DNA of 64,000 nucleotides from Aliishimia sp965656085 (GCA_965656085.1 CBFHJA010000013.1:34479-98478); one strand, 5' to 3'. Positions 41,708-50,579 are shown, counted from the stretch's first letter. Notes: generated by a model not told the origin, from the sequence alone. Program-made: numbers and translations.

Positions 41708-42664
41708 CTAGCCACCGAATATGACAGCATCGGGAATCTCATAGCGTTCTTCGTCGACGCGGATCATATTCAGATCAGCTTCGCGTGTGACCGAGCTTTC
41801 AAATCCGCCACCAGCCTGGCTTGTATCGGCCCCGACAAACTGCCCACCGTCGAAGAAAAGCACGCGCTCAATCCCATCGGGCTTTATGATAACGACAGTT
41901 GCAGAGCCGGACCCGTCGCGCGCGGCCCACATGGCACAATGCGTCATCGGCGCGCCCACACCCACTGCACAGGGTGCGCGGGCGACAACGTCAAAGACAC
42001 CCTGACCTGCCCGCAAGGCGGAGGTCGAAGCCTCGAGATATCGGCGTTCGCCCCATCCGGTGACGCTGGCGTCGAGGGCTTCAAGCTTGCACCAGTCTCC
42101 CGCACACCCTTCGTTGCGCAGAACCTGACCGGAGAAGGCCCCTCCGACAACATCCGAGGCTGTGTCAGGCTCGGCATGAAGCGGCATGTCTTCAGCTAAA
42201 CCGTAGGGGTTCATGTACGGTGGATCGCCGGCAGGCCGGTTGCGGCCCAGATGCACCTGGGGCCCGTCATCCTCCGAGGCTGAGCTTTCAAGGCGCGCGA
42301 GAACCAGAGTGACCGTATTTGACGACAGCGCGACCTGATCCGTGAACAGGTCCAACGACACAGAAAGCGTTCCTTCGAAAGCGCCGATGATCGCGTTTTC
42401 CTGCGCAGTCAACGCCTCGCCGGGACAGGCCATGCGGGTCGTTGCGACCGGGCCTGTAATGACGAGTGCGCCGTCCTGCATGTTGCCACTGACCCGAAAG
42501 CGATTGCATCCGGTGTCGCCCGAAATTCCGCCATCCGCAAATGTCATTTGGGGCTGACCGATCACTGGCGTGCCATCGACCGAAACCACGCGCCACTCGC
42601 TAGCGAGCGCCGACGCTGCACCGGTCAGGAGGCTGGCTGCAATCCACATCCATGTTATTTTCAT
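41708..42664 (-). CDS. META-domain plus SH3 secreted protein
   Basis: 318 residues, signal peptide MKITWMWIAASLLTGAASALA. Residues 22-130 are a META/HslJ-like domain (GGISGDTGCNRFRVSGNM, TRMACPGEALTAQENAI), common in outer-membrane or stress-related lipoproteins. This is followed by an SH3-like part (MPLHAEPDTASDVVG, VLRNEGCAGDWCKLEAL) and a C-terminal domain without known motif. It starts 8 bp after the stop of the gene upstream. Function unknown. Confidence 0.8.
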   Translation of the reverse strand: MKITWMWIAASLLTGAASALASEWRVVSVDGTPVIGQPQMTFADGGISGDTGCNRFRVSGNMQDGALVITGPVATTRMACPGEALTAQENAIIGAFEGTLSVSLDLFTDQVALSSNTVTLVLARLESSASEDDGPQVHLGRNRPAGDPPYMNPYGLAEDMPLHAEPDTASDVVGGAFSGQVLRNEGCAGDWCKLEALDASVTGWGERRYLEASTSALRAGQGVFDVVARAPCAVGVGAPMTHCAMWAARDGSGSATVVIIKPDGIERVLFFDGGQFVGADTSQAGGGFESSVTREADLNMIRVDEERYEIPDAVIFGG

Positions 42665-42672
42665 GTGAGACC

Positions 42673-43356
42673 TCATTCGAAACTTTGCGTGCCATCCGGC
42701 AAGACGAAGGCGCGCCGGGGGATTTGCGCGACGCAACTCATGTCAGGGACTGCATCCGCATCGTCGAGAAAGGCCCTCAGGATGTCTGCCGCGCATAGAT
42801 TTATCTCCCCACGTTGGACATGCATGCCGCCGTTGAACGCGACGAGACCCGCATGCGGTAGCGTCGCTGCCACCAGCACGCTCGGGATGCGCGGCGACGG
42901 CGCGTCCGGTTCACCGGCGAGGCTCAGGGTCGTCACATCAATGTCCGTGTTGCCCGGTAGCAATGGCACATCCACCAAGCGGCAAAGACCCAGATCGTCA
43001 TCAAGACTGCTCTGGCCGTAGGCGCGTGCAATAGAACTGGAAGCGGGGTCCAAGTTCATGTCGCGGGGTGAGGTGACAAGATCGTCGGAGCACACAACAG
43101 CCGCATGCGTCGGCCTTGCCAGACCACCCTCGGTCGAGACGCGGGAGGCGACACTGGCGGCGCTTTTCTCCTGTCCCCGAAAGGCTTCTGCCGAGGTGTC
43201 GCCCTCAGCATGGATCGCATCGAGGACGGCCGGATGTGCGTGGAGTCCGAACTGGGCGGTCTGCGGGCCGAAGACGGTTTCGGCAAGGTCAGCCTTGGTC
43301 ACGGTGGCATCCAATATCGTTTCCGGATCATCGGGATCCTGATGGGGCATCTTCAT
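42673..43356 (-). pseudogene. C-terminal part of an alpha/beta hydrolase, N-terminus missing
   Basis: About 227 residues from Met at 43356. THAAVVCSDD, TTLSLAGEPDAPSP, LVAFNGGMHV and NLCAADILRAFLDDADAVPD followed by MSC correspond to the last two thirds of TAP-like alpha/beta hydrolases (acid-residue strand, histidine loop and C-terminal cysteine). The nucleophile elbow G-x-S-x-G is missing, and the histidine loop reads GGMH rather than GxGH. The frame runs upstream to 43599 without family features. A decayed or truncated gene is likely. Confidence 0.5.
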
Positions 43357-44201
43357 CGGCCTGTCATCGACGGGCGCGATTGCCCGGTCGAGCATATCCG
43401 GTTGGCCATCAAAAGCAGGGCGGCGCCGACGGGAAAGGATGACCGCCACGCCGCAAGCTTTCTTCTTGCGTGGCGGTGACTTGGCGATTTGATCATTTGC
43501 CTCCTCCTCAAAGGAAGTGTGCTGTTGTTCGGGAACCAACGATCTGACCAACCACACAGCCCAGCGATCAAGCCCATGCACAGGCACAGGAACGACCAAA
43601 GGGACCGGTCTCTGAGTGACTTACACTTGTAGGAGCCCCCATTTGACCCATGAAAGCCTATCCCGGCGTTACATATCGGGACAGGGCATAAATATGCGTT
43701 TTGATATTTTTTTGATTGCTTTTCGTCTCGATTTGACGCGGACGAGACGAACAAAGTCTCAAGTTCAGAGGTGGTGAGAACACCGAACAGGCTATGGGTC
43801 TGGGCTAAATCCGCCCTTGCTTCTTGGTGAAGCGACTTGAGCCAACCCGGATCGCTCAACGCGACAAAATCAACCCGCTCGCTCTTGAACGCGTCATTCT
43901 TCGGCAAGTCGAACATCGAAGTTGTATAGTTCAGGGCGCCAACCAGTTCACCATCCTCAAGAATTGGTTCCCATACACCGGTATTTCCAGCGCGCCTGGC
44001 ATTGACGACAAAACGGAACAATAGCGCCTGGCCCGTCATGAGCGCTGATGTCTCGAAATGCGCAAGAAGATCGGGAGCGCCCAGGCGATCAACATATCTG
44101 CCGAACTCAACACGATAAGATTGCCAACGCCTTGATTGCGACTTCGAAAGATTTCGTAGGCCGAGCCCGAGACCTCGACAAGCCCCCGAGCTTCGCATCA
44201 A
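43353..44201 (-). pseudogene. Displaced C-terminal domain of a disrupted regulator (frameshift)
   Basis: Frame whose convincing part runs from about 44115 to 43650: VEFGRYVDRLGAPDLLAHFE, TGQALLFRFVVNARRAGNTG, EPILEDGELVGALNYTT, DFVALSDPGWLKSLHQEARA. It looks like a sensor or ligand domain that would normally follow the helix-turn-helix encoded upstream, but it is in another frame. The last 100 residues are not protein-like. A frameshift near 44107-44160 would join the two. Confidence 0.4.
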
Positions 44202-44442
44202 GCAAGGTCGCCAGCATCAAATTGTTTCCGACCATTTCCAGACACCGGTTAAGGTGGCGTCGGTCAGTATCTTGCGAGAGCATGTTTCGAAGCATGGCCT
44301 GCCGATGGGGCTCGGGCGTCTCAACGGCGCGCTCCCACCCGCTCACCGTCTCGTGATACACCCCGAGGTGATCACCCAACGGCCGCTGAGTGAGTCCAAG
44401 CCTGAGCCGTAAGTTCCTGATCGCCGCTGCATCCAGGGCCAA
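44107..44442 (-). CDS. XRE-type helix-turn-helix protein, probably truncated
   Basis: 111 residues: RNLRLRLGLTQRPLGDHLGVYHETVSGWERAVETPEPHR is a clear XRE/Cro helix-turn-helix (residues 8-46), followed by a helical linker. The frame stops at 44107, just where a plausible C-terminal domain continues in another frame. It may still act as a small DNA-binding protein. It is divergent from the tungstate transporter genes, with 221 bp between; nothing else is seen in that gap. Confidence 0.65.
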   Translation of the reverse strand: MALDAAAIRNLRLRLGLTQRPLGDHLGVYHETVSGWERAVETPEPHRQAMLRNMLSQDTDRRHLNRCLEMVGNNLMLATLLDAKLGGLSRSRARPTKSFEVAIKALAILSC

Positions 44443-44663
44443 AACTCATCCGATTTCAGCGGGTGCAGAAACATCAGAGCGGTGGGACAAAGAGGCGTTC
44501 GGTTTCAATTGCAGCTGCTTCGGGAAATTTTGCAACGCTGCGCTTGGGCTGACAGCCCAAAACTCTTTTTTCCCGTCGCTGCGCTAATATTCAGCCTTGA
44601 GTCTCCGACAGCTGCTTGCATAAAATACTGTGTTAAGAAAATTTCGCGTGTGTAGGGAATATT

Positions 44664-45371
44664 TTGCAAGATATAGGGGAAGCGTTCGGTCTTGCGTTCA
44701 CGCTCGTGCTGTCGGGCGATGCGGATCTGGTCGAGATCGTGCTGCTCTCGCTGCGCGTGAGCTTGACTGCGACGGTGCTGGCCTGCCTGATCGGTCTGCC
44801 GGTCGGGGCGCTGGTCGCAACCGCGCGGTTCCCGGGGCGCAATGCCGTTCTGATCGTCATGAACGCGCTGATGGGGCTTCCGCCGGTCGTCGTGGGGCTG
44901 CTTGTGTACCTGCACCTGTCCCGGTCCGGCCCGTTGGGATTTCTGGGCCTGCTCTATACGCCCACGGCAATGATCATCGCACAGGTGATCCTGATCGCAC
45001 CCATTGTCGCGGCGCTGTCGCGGCAGGTGCTCGAAGACCTGCATGACGAATATGCCGAGCAGTTCCGCTCGCTTTGCCTGAGCCGGTGGCAGACGATCCA
45101 GGCGCTCTTGTGGGATGCGCGCTATTCGTTGTTGACCGTCGGGCTCGCCGGGTTTGGCCGTGCCGTCGCCGAGGTCGGTGCGGTGATCATCGTGGGCGGC
45201 AATATCGACCATTTGACGCGGGTGATGACCACTGCCATCGCTCTGGAGACATCGAAGGGCGATCTTGCGCTGGCGTTGGCGCTCGGCCTCATTCTTCTGG
45301 TGATCGCGCTTGGGGTGAATGCGGCGGTGCAATCGGTGCGCATGACCGCCACGCGGCAGGCCTATGTCTGA
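44664..45371 (+). CDS. tupB: Tungstate-type ABC transporter permease
   Basis: 235 residues, about five to six helices. DEYAEQFRSLCLSRWQTIQALLWDARYSLLTVGLAGFGRAVAEVGAVIIVGGNI, read in pieces, contains the EAA loop and the GRAxxEVGA motif seen in TupB/WtpB-type permeases. TTG start at 44664 after GGGAAT; no ATG fits the N-terminal helix. Its last 8 bp overlap tupC. The complex imports tungstate, with molybdate less likely. Confidence 0.85.
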   Translation: MQDIGEAFGLAFTLVLSGDADLVEIVLLSLRVSLTATVLACLIGLPVGALVATARFPGRNAVLIVMNALMGLPPVVVGLLVYLHLSRSGPLGFLGLLYTPTAMIIAQVILIAPIVAALSRQVLEDLHDEYAEQFRSLCLSRWQTIQALLWDARYSLLTVGLAGFGRAVAEVGAVIIVGGNIDHLTRVMTTAIALETSKGDLALALALGLILLVIALGVNAAVQSVRMTATRQAYV

Positions 45372-46119
45372 CGCTGCGGCAATGACGCTCCTGCAGGCGC
45401 GCGCGCAGGTGCACCATGCGAAGATCCTGCCACTGACGGTGCGCGACCTGACCTTGCGCTTTGGCGAGACAACCGTCCTCAACGGTCTCAATCTCGACCT
45501 CGGCCCGTCCGGGTGCACCATTGTCATGGGGCCGAACGGATCGGGCAAGAGCTTGCTGCTGAAGCTTCTGCACGGGTTGATGCAGCCAAGTTCGGGTCGG
45601 ATCGACTGGGCCGGACAGGCCCCGGCGCAGTTGACAGCGCGTCAAGCGCTGGTCTTCCAGAAGCCGGTCCTGCTGCGCAGGTCGGTCGCGGCCAATATCG
45701 ACTTCGTCCTCAAGGCGCGGGGCAAGGACTTGTCCCGCCGGGAGGGTTTGCTGGACCATGTCGGCCTGTCTCACAAGGCCGGCCAACCTGCGCGGCTTTT
45801 GTCGGGAGGAGAGGCGCAGCGCCTCGCGCTGGCCCGGGCGCTCGCGACCGAGCCGGAAGTGCTGTTTCTCGATGAGCCCACCGCGAGCCTCGATCCGGCC
45901 TCAATTCTTGCCATCGAAGGCATCGTTGGCGAAGCCAAGGCGCGCGGCGTACGGATCATCCTCGTCACCCATGATATGGGGCAGGCGCGGCGCATGGCCG
46001 ATGACGTGGTGTTCTTGCATCGAGGGCGCGTTGCCGAACACAGCCCCGCCGACGACTTCTTTCCCGAGCCGCGCTCCGAGGCGGCACGGGACTACCTGAA
46101 CGGCAAAATTGTCATCTGA
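45364..46119 (+). CDS. tupC: Tungstate-type ABC transporter ATP-binding protein
   Basis: 251 residues with Walker A GPNGSGKSLL, Q-loop VFQKPVLLRRS, signature LLSGGEAQRLALARAL, Walker B VLFLDEPTASLDP and switch His VTHDMG. Length and the TupC-like N-terminus fit the small single-domain subunit. It overlaps tupB by 8 bp and is followed 25 bp later by tupA. Confidence 0.9.
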   Translation: MSDAAAMTLLQARAQVHHAKILPLTVRDLTLRFGETTVLNGLNLDLGPSGCTIVMGPNGSGKSLLLKLLHGLMQPSSGRIDWAGQAPAQLTARQALVFQKPVLLRRSVAANIDFVLKARGKDLSRREGLLDHVGLSHKAGQPARLLSGGEAQRLALARALATEPEVLFLDEPTASLDPASILAIEGIVGEAKARGVRIILVTHDMGQARRMADDVVFLHRGRVAEHSPADDFFPEPRSEAARDYLNGKIVI

Positions 46120-46144
46120 CTTACCAAGGAAGGGAGAAACCGGA

Positions 46145-46960
46145 ATGCTTGCAAGACATCTGGCCGCGACCGGCGTTGCACTCGTGATCGGACCCGCCGC
46201 CTGGGCGCAGGATTCGATCATCGTTCAGTCGACCACCTCGACGGCGAATTCGGGCCTCTACGACTACTTGCTGCCGATCTTCACCGGCAAGACCGGCATC
46301 ACCGTCAATGTCGTCGCCGTGGGCACGGGGCAGGCGATTAGGAACGCCGAGAATTGCGACGGGGATGTGCTGCTCGTGCATGCCAAACCATCCGAAGAGA
46401 AATTCGTCGCGGCGGGCTTCGGCACTGCGCGTACCGACCTGATGTATAATGACTTTGTCATCGTCGGCCCGCCCTCCGACCCGGCGGGCGTGTCGGGCAT
46501 GAACGACGTGCAGGACGCATTGGCCCGGATCGCCGAGCAGGGCGCGCTCTTTGCCTCGCGTGGAGACGACAGCGGTACGCACAAGAAGGAAATGGCGCTG
46601 TGGTCGGATACCGGCGTCGATCCGACCGCCGCCAGCGGCGACTGGTACCGCGAGACCGGCTCGGGCATGGGCGCAACACTGAATATCGGGATCGGCATGG
46701 GAGCCTATGTGATGACCGACCGCGCCACCTGGATCAGCTTTGGCAACAAGCAGGATTTCCAGATCGCGGTTCAGGGCGACGAGGATATGTTCAACCAATA
46801 TGGCGTGATCCCGGTGAACCCCGCGAGGTGCCCGTCTGTCAACGCGGAGGCAGCGCAGGCCTTTGCGGACTGGCTTGTGTCGGCTGAAGGGCAGGCGGCA
46901 ATCGCCGGCTACAAGGTCGCGGACCAGCAACTGTTCTTCCCCAACGCGCCGGAGACCTGA
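46145..46960 (+). CDS. tupA: Tungstate-type ABC transporter substrate-binding protein
   Basis: 271 residues. Signal peptide MLARHLAATGVALVIGPAAWAQ, then IIVQSTTSTANSGLYDYLLP with the TTTS-type ligand site. NCDGDVLLVHAKPSEEKFV, FVIVGPPSDPAGV, ALFASRGDDSGTHKKE and GSGMGATLN are the TupA hallmarks for binding tungstate with high selectivity over molybdate. AAGGAAGGGAG precedes ATG 46145. It is followed by a regulator that carries its own binding domain. Confidence 0.93.
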   Translation: MLARHLAATGVALVIGPAAWAQDSIIVQSTTSTANSGLYDYLLPIFTGKTGITVNVVAVGTGQAIRNAENCDGDVLLVHAKPSEEKFVAAGFGTARTDLMYNDFVIVGPPSDPAGVSGMNDVQDALARIAEQGALFASRGDDSGTHKKEMALWSDTGVDPTAASGDWYRETGSGMGATLNIGIGMGAYVMTDRATWISFGNKQDFQIAVQGDEDMFNQYGVIPVNPARCPSVNAEAAQAFADWLVSAEGQAAIAGYKVADQQLFFPNAPET

Positions 46961-47015
46961 TAGGCTGATACAGGCGGTGGGCTGTCCGCTGCTCCAAGAT
47001 GCCGACGGAAGTGCC

Positions 47016-47912
47016 ATGAACGACCTCACCTGCCCGGATCACGAATATCTGACGGTCAAGGAACTGGCCGAGTTGCTGCGGCTGAAGGAGCGCAAGATCT
47101 ACGATCTGGCCGCCTCGGGTGCCGTGCCGTGTTCAAAAGCGACCGGCAAGCTGCTGTTCCCTGCTGCCGAGATCCGCGCTTGGATCGAACAGGCCAAGTC
47201 CGGCGGGGTGGTCCCCAACGCATCGGCTGCGCCGCGCCCGCCGATCTTGCTGGGCAGCCATGACCCGCTGCTGGACTGGGCCGTCAGGCAATCGCGTTGC
47301 GGCCTTGCGACCTATTACGATGGCTCGCTAGACGGTCTTGAGCGCTTCGTTCACGGGGACGGGATCGCAGCGGGTCTGCATCTTCACGATGCCGTCTCGG
47401 GTGCATGGAATACCCCGGTGGTTTCAAGGTCCGCCGTGGGCCAGAACGCCGTGCTGATGACCTTTGCGACACGGCGTCGGGGGCTGGTGTTCCGCGCGGG
47501 CGAGGTTGTTCTGTCCGGGCTGTCTGATCTGGCCGGAAAGAGGCTGGTGCCCCGGCAGCGCGAATCCGGCACGGACGCCTTGTTTCGGGAATTGGCGCAG
47601 ACGTCCGGTCTGGACCTTGCGCAACTCGATCTTGCGGATGTCGCGCGCACCGAGGACGAGGCGGTCGAAGCCGTGCGGCGCGGCGAAGCGGACGTGGCCT
47701 TCGGTCTGGAAGCCGTCGCCCGCAGCTACGGGCTCGACTTCCTGCCGATCATCGAGGAACAATTTGCCCTGCTTGTTGACCGCAAAGCGTGGTTCGACGC
47801 CCCGTTTCAGACCCTGATGGCCTTCTGCGCCACGGCGCAATTTGCAAAGCGCGCGGATGCCTCCGGTGGTTATGACATTTCGGAACTCGGCTCGGTGATC
47901 TGGAACGCGTGA
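47016..47912 (+). CDS. Helix-turn-helix regulator with PBP-like oxyanion-binding domain
   Basis: 298 residues. LTVKELAELLRLKERKIYDL then AASGAVPCSKATGKLLFPAA is an excisionase/MerR-like helix-turn-helix (residues 9-57). From residue 78 the protein is a substrate-binding-protein fold (LLGSHDPLLDWAVRQS, YDGSLDGLERFVHGDGIAAG, RLVPRQRESGTDALFRELA, DEAVEAVRRGEADVAFGLEA). This is the ModE-replacing TunR/PBP type of regulator linked to tungstate or molybdate genes. It lies 56 bp after tupA. Confidence 0.82.
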   Translation: MNDLTCPDHEYLTVKELAELLRLKERKIYDLAASGAVPCSKATGKLLFPAAEIRAWIEQAKSGGVVPNASAAPRPPILLGSHDPLLDWAVRQSRCGLATYYDGSLDGLERFVHGDGIAAGLHLHDAVSGAWNTPVVSRSAVGQNAVLMTFATRRRGLVFRAGEVVLSGLSDLAGKRLVPRQRESGTDALFRELAQTSGLDLAQLDLADVARTEDEAVEAVRRGEADVAFGLEAVARSYGLDFLPIIEEQFALLVDRKAWFDAPFQTLMAFCATAQFAKRADASGGYDISELGSVIWNA

Positions 47913-48112
47913 CGGGGTCGTGCCCGGTCTTCACCACGGGCCGCGCGGGGCCGTTTGGGGAGCGTGAGGACAGCTTTGCCGAGCGTCGCAAGATCGAACA
48001 CAGCGGCGCGCACGGAGTGCGGCTCCTGCGGAGCGGTAGCGCAATGCAAGACATCAGGTCCGGCGAAACAATATGTTGCATCAGCCCGCAAAACGAGGGC
48101 AAAAGGCGCTCA

Positions 48113-48176
48113 AATCACGTTAGATCAGTCAGGCGGCCATGAACAATCACGTTAGATCAGTCAGGCGGCCATGAAC
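48113..48176. repeat. Perfect 32-bp tandem duplication over the dusA start
   Basis: AATCACGTTAGATCAGTCAG plus GCGGCCATGAAC is present twice head to tail at 48113-48144 and 48145-48176. The second copy holds the dusA ATG at 48171. The first copy's ATG (48139) opens an 11-codon frame whose TGA overlaps the dusA ATG. Confidence 0.95.
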
Positions 48177-49196
48177 GTAGAGCCAAGAAAACAAACGAGT
48201 TTTGACGTCGAGCGGGCGACACGCTTATCCGTCGCACCCATGATGGACTGGACCGACCGTCATTGCCGGTATCTGCATCGGTTGTTGTCGCGGCGGGCCT
48301 TGCTCTACACGGAGATGGTCACCGCGCCGGCGCTGGTGCGGGGCGGGGCGGTGCATTTGTTGGATTACAACCCCGACGAACACCCCGTCGCGATGCAATT
48401 GGGCGGCTCGGACCCGGCAGAACTGGCGGTGGCGGCGCGGCTTGGGGCCGAGGCGGGGTATGACGAGATCAACCTCAACTGCGGCTGCCCGTCGGACCGC
48501 GTGCAGTCGGGCGCTTTCGGGGCGGTTCTGATGGAGAATGTGCCTCTTGTGGCCGAATGCGTGCGGGCGATGCGGGAGGCGGTGGAGGTGGATGTCACCG
48601 TCAAATGCCGGATCGGCGTGGACGATCAGGACCCCGAATACGTGCTGCCGGAATTTCTCGCGCAGATCGTCGCGGCGGGCTGCGAGCGCGTCACGATCCA
48701 TGCGCGCAAAGCGTGGCTTCAAGGTCTTTCTCCCAAGGAAAACAGGGATATACCTCCCCTCGACTACGATCTTGCACAACGCATGAAGATGCTGTTTCCG
48801 AACCTGCATATCTCTGTGAATGGCGGCATTGACAGCCTTGATCTGGCCGAGGAGATGCTGGAGCGTGGCTTTGACGGGGTGATGATCGGGCGCGCGGCCT
48901 ATCACCAACCAAGCGATATCCTTTGCGCGGCGGACCGGCGGATTTTTGGCGCGGATAGCCCGGACAGCACGCCGGAACAGGCGGTGCGGGACATGCTGCC
49001 CTATATCGAACGGCACCTCTCGGCGGGCGGAAAATTGCATCAGGTGACGCGGCATATGCTGGGGCTCTTTGCGGGGCGGCCCGGGGCGCGGGCGTGGCGG
49101 CGGGTCTTGTCGGAAGGCGCAAGCAAGCCCGGCGCGGGGCCGGAGCTTGTGGCGGCGGCGCTGGACCATGTTCAGGGTGAGCTTCGCGCCGTATGA
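48171..49196 (+). CDS. dusA: tRNA-dihydrouridine(20/20a) synthase
   Basis: 341 residues. RLSVAPMMDWTDRHCRYLHR, TEMVTAPALVRG, DEINLNCGCPSDRVQSGAFG (catalytic Cys), TVKCRIGVDDQD, RVTIHARKAWLQGLSPKENR and GVMIGRAAYHQP are DusA features. It reduces U20/U20a in tRNA with FMN and NADPH. The gene overlaps the next one by 4 bp (ATGA). Translation may be affected by the overlapping 11-codon frame made by the tandem duplication. Confidence 0.95.
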   Translation: MNVEPRKQTSFDVERATRLSVAPMMDWTDRHCRYLHRLLSRRALLYTEMVTAPALVRGGAVHLLDYNPDEHPVAMQLGGSDPAELAVAARLGAEAGYDEINLNCGCPSDRVQSGAFGAVLMENVPLVAECVRAMREAVEVDVTVKCRIGVDDQDPEYVLPEFLAQIVAAGCERVTIHARKAWLQGLSPKENRDIPPLDYDLAQRMKMLFPNLHISVNGGIDSLDLAEEMLERGFDGVMIGRAAYHQPSDILCAADRRIFGADSPDSTPEQAVRDMLPYIERHLSAGGKLHQVTRHMLGLFAGRPGARAWRRVLSEGASKPGAGPELVAAALDHVQGELRAV

Positions 49197-49942
49197 CATT
49201 GGAAAGACGTGGATTTCTCAAGCTGCCTTACGATCCGCGCGTGGCGGGCTGGGCGGCGGCGACCTATGCTGTCGCGCAGGATCTGACCGCCGATCCCGAG
49301 ATCCGGGCGCGGAATTTGCGCCATGGCGCGACATGGTTCGTGGGGGTGGACGCGCTGCCAAACGACGCCTCGGGCGCGGTGAACGGGGTGCCGTTGGCCG
49401 GGCCGTGGGAGGCGTTTGTGCCAACCCTGCCGCAGCACGCCGCGCAGCTGTCGATCATCTATCCGGGCTACCCGGGGCAAGATCCCGGCGAGAGTGACGG
49501 GGCGCATCGCTACCGCAAGAACCGGGGCGCGGCGCATGTGGATGGGCTGTTGCCGGAGGGCCCGGAGAAGCGCCGTTTCGCGCGGGAGTTCCACGCCTAT
49601 ATTCTCGGAATCCCTTTGAATACATGCGCTTGCGCGCCAACCTTGATCTGGCCGGAAAGCCATCTGGTGATCGGCACAGCGCTGCGCGCCGCGCTGTCGG
49701 GGGGTCAGGACGTGACGGCGACGGACATCACCGAGGTCTATCAGGCGGCGCGCCGGGAGGTGTTCAAAAGCACCGCGCCGGAGCCGCTTTCGGTGGGCGT
49801 TGGTGAGAGCTTCCTGATCCACCGCCACGCGCTGCATGGCACCGCGCCGTGGGAGGGGCCGGCAAGAGAGGAAGGCCGGATGGTGGCGTTTTTCCGGCCC
49901 GAATTTGCGAGCCCGGCGGCTTGGTTGGCGGAAAAGGGTTAA
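49193..49942 (+). CDS. Probable Fe(II)/2-oxoglutarate-type oxygenase
   Basis: 249 residues, coupled to dusA (ATGA). RGAAHVDGLLPEGPEKRR supplies an H-x-D, FHAYILGIPLNTC a strand, LIHRHALHGTAPW a late His, and GRMVAFFRPEF the arginine that would hold 2-oxoglutarate. This order is that of PhyH-like dioxygenases. The substrate is unknown. Its TAA stop lies in the GTTAACGC edge of repeat copy 2. Confidence 0.7.
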   Translation: MTLERRGFLKLPYDPRVAGWAAATYAVAQDLTADPEIRARNLRHGATWFVGVDALPNDASGAVNGVPLAGPWEAFVPTLPQHAAQLSIIYPGYPGQDPGESDGAHRYRKNRGAAHVDGLLPEGPEKRRFAREFHAYILGIPLNTCACAPTLIWPESHLVIGTALRAALSGGQDVTATDITEVYQAARREVFKSTAPEPLSVGVGESFLIHRHALHGTAPWEGPAREEGRMVAFFRPEFASPAAWLAEKG

Positions 49943-50128
49943 CGCAGCGAACGTTGCGCGCCGCCGTTTTCACGAAAATCGTGAATTCGGGCGTTAACGC
50001 CATAAAAACAAGGTCTGGCAGGCGTATGGCCCGGCGTATGGCTACGCGTATGGCACCTGTACATACAAATCACGATTCGTTCCGGGATTTGACAAGGTTA
50101 AGGCACCGCGCGGTGCACCGCCGTTAAC
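49938..50128. repeat. Copy 2 of the ~185-bp element with GTATGGC units
   Basis: Bounded by GTTAACGC at 49938 and GTTAAC at 50123-50128. GTATGGC occurs at 50024, 50036 and 50048, with a decayed unit (GTACATA) at 50059; spacings are 12, 12 and 11 bp as in copy 1. Flanks TAAAAACAAGG, TGGCAGGCGTATGGCCCGGC, GATTCGTTCCGGG and a GCACCG-GCGGTG hairpin are shared with 5998-6178. Confidence 0.8.
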
Positions 50129-50145
50129 CTTTTCCGTGGCGTCAT

Positions 50146-50169
50146 GGTGGGCAATATTGCCCACCCTAC
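50146..50169. repeat. GGTGGGCA palindrome followed by CTAC, copy 1
   Basis: A perfect 20-bp palindrome GGTGGGCAATATTGCCCACC followed by CTAC. A second, slightly different copy lies at 59858-59880. The rest of 50170-50324 is GC-rich short repeats (CCGCCGCC, CGGCAGG twice) with no gene that I can support. Confidence 0.75.
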
Positions 50170-50324
50170 ATGGGCTTCGCCCGCCGCCGCCTTTCGCCCA
50201 TCGGCTCTGCCGATAGGCTGCCGGTCTACGCCTGCCGCTGTCGCGGCAGGTTTGCACGCGGCAGGTTTGGGCGGAGCCTCTTGCACGCGCCGAAGGCGCG
50301 TTCCACGGGTCTTGCAAGACACGT

Positions 50325-50570
50325 CTAGCGCTTGAGGCGGGCCGCCCGGCCTCCGCGGCGGGTGGTGGGGGCCGGGGAGCGGGAGGGCAGGTCTGCCATG
50401 ATCTCGCGGCGCATCTCCGGGGTCATCCGCGACCAGTTGCCGATCTCGTCAATCGAGCGTGCGCAGCCCGTGCAGAGCCGCGTCTCCGGATGGATCACGC
50501 AGACATTCACGCAAGGGCTCTCGATCTCGGCACGCTTCCAGATCGGCGCGTCATTGGGGGGAATGCTCAT
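50325..50570 (-). CDS. DUF1289 family protein
   Basis: 81 residues: ESPCVNVCVIHPETRLCTGCARSIDEIGNWSRM carries the C-x3-C-x8-C-x2-C arrangement and the W-x3-(T/S) end of DUF1289, a small iron-sulfur- or zinc-binding-like family. A basic tail (RRGGRAARLKR) follows. Nine bp before ruvX's stop codon on the same strand; likely the same transcript. Confidence 0.88.
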   Translation of the reverse strand: MSIPPNDAPIWKRAEIESPCVNVCVIHPETRLCTGCARSIDEIGNWSRMTPEMRREIMADLPSRSPAPTTRRGGRAARLKR

Positions 50571-50579
50571 ACGCTCGCT

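Noticed and set aside
47913..48112. Short plus-strand frames between the regulator and dusA
   Set aside because: Basic, low-complexity translations without a ribosome site. I see nothing supportable here besides the 32-bp duplication that follows.
48113..48176. Start of a CRISPR array
   Set aside because: Only two units, directly adjacent with no spacers. It is a simple tandem duplication.
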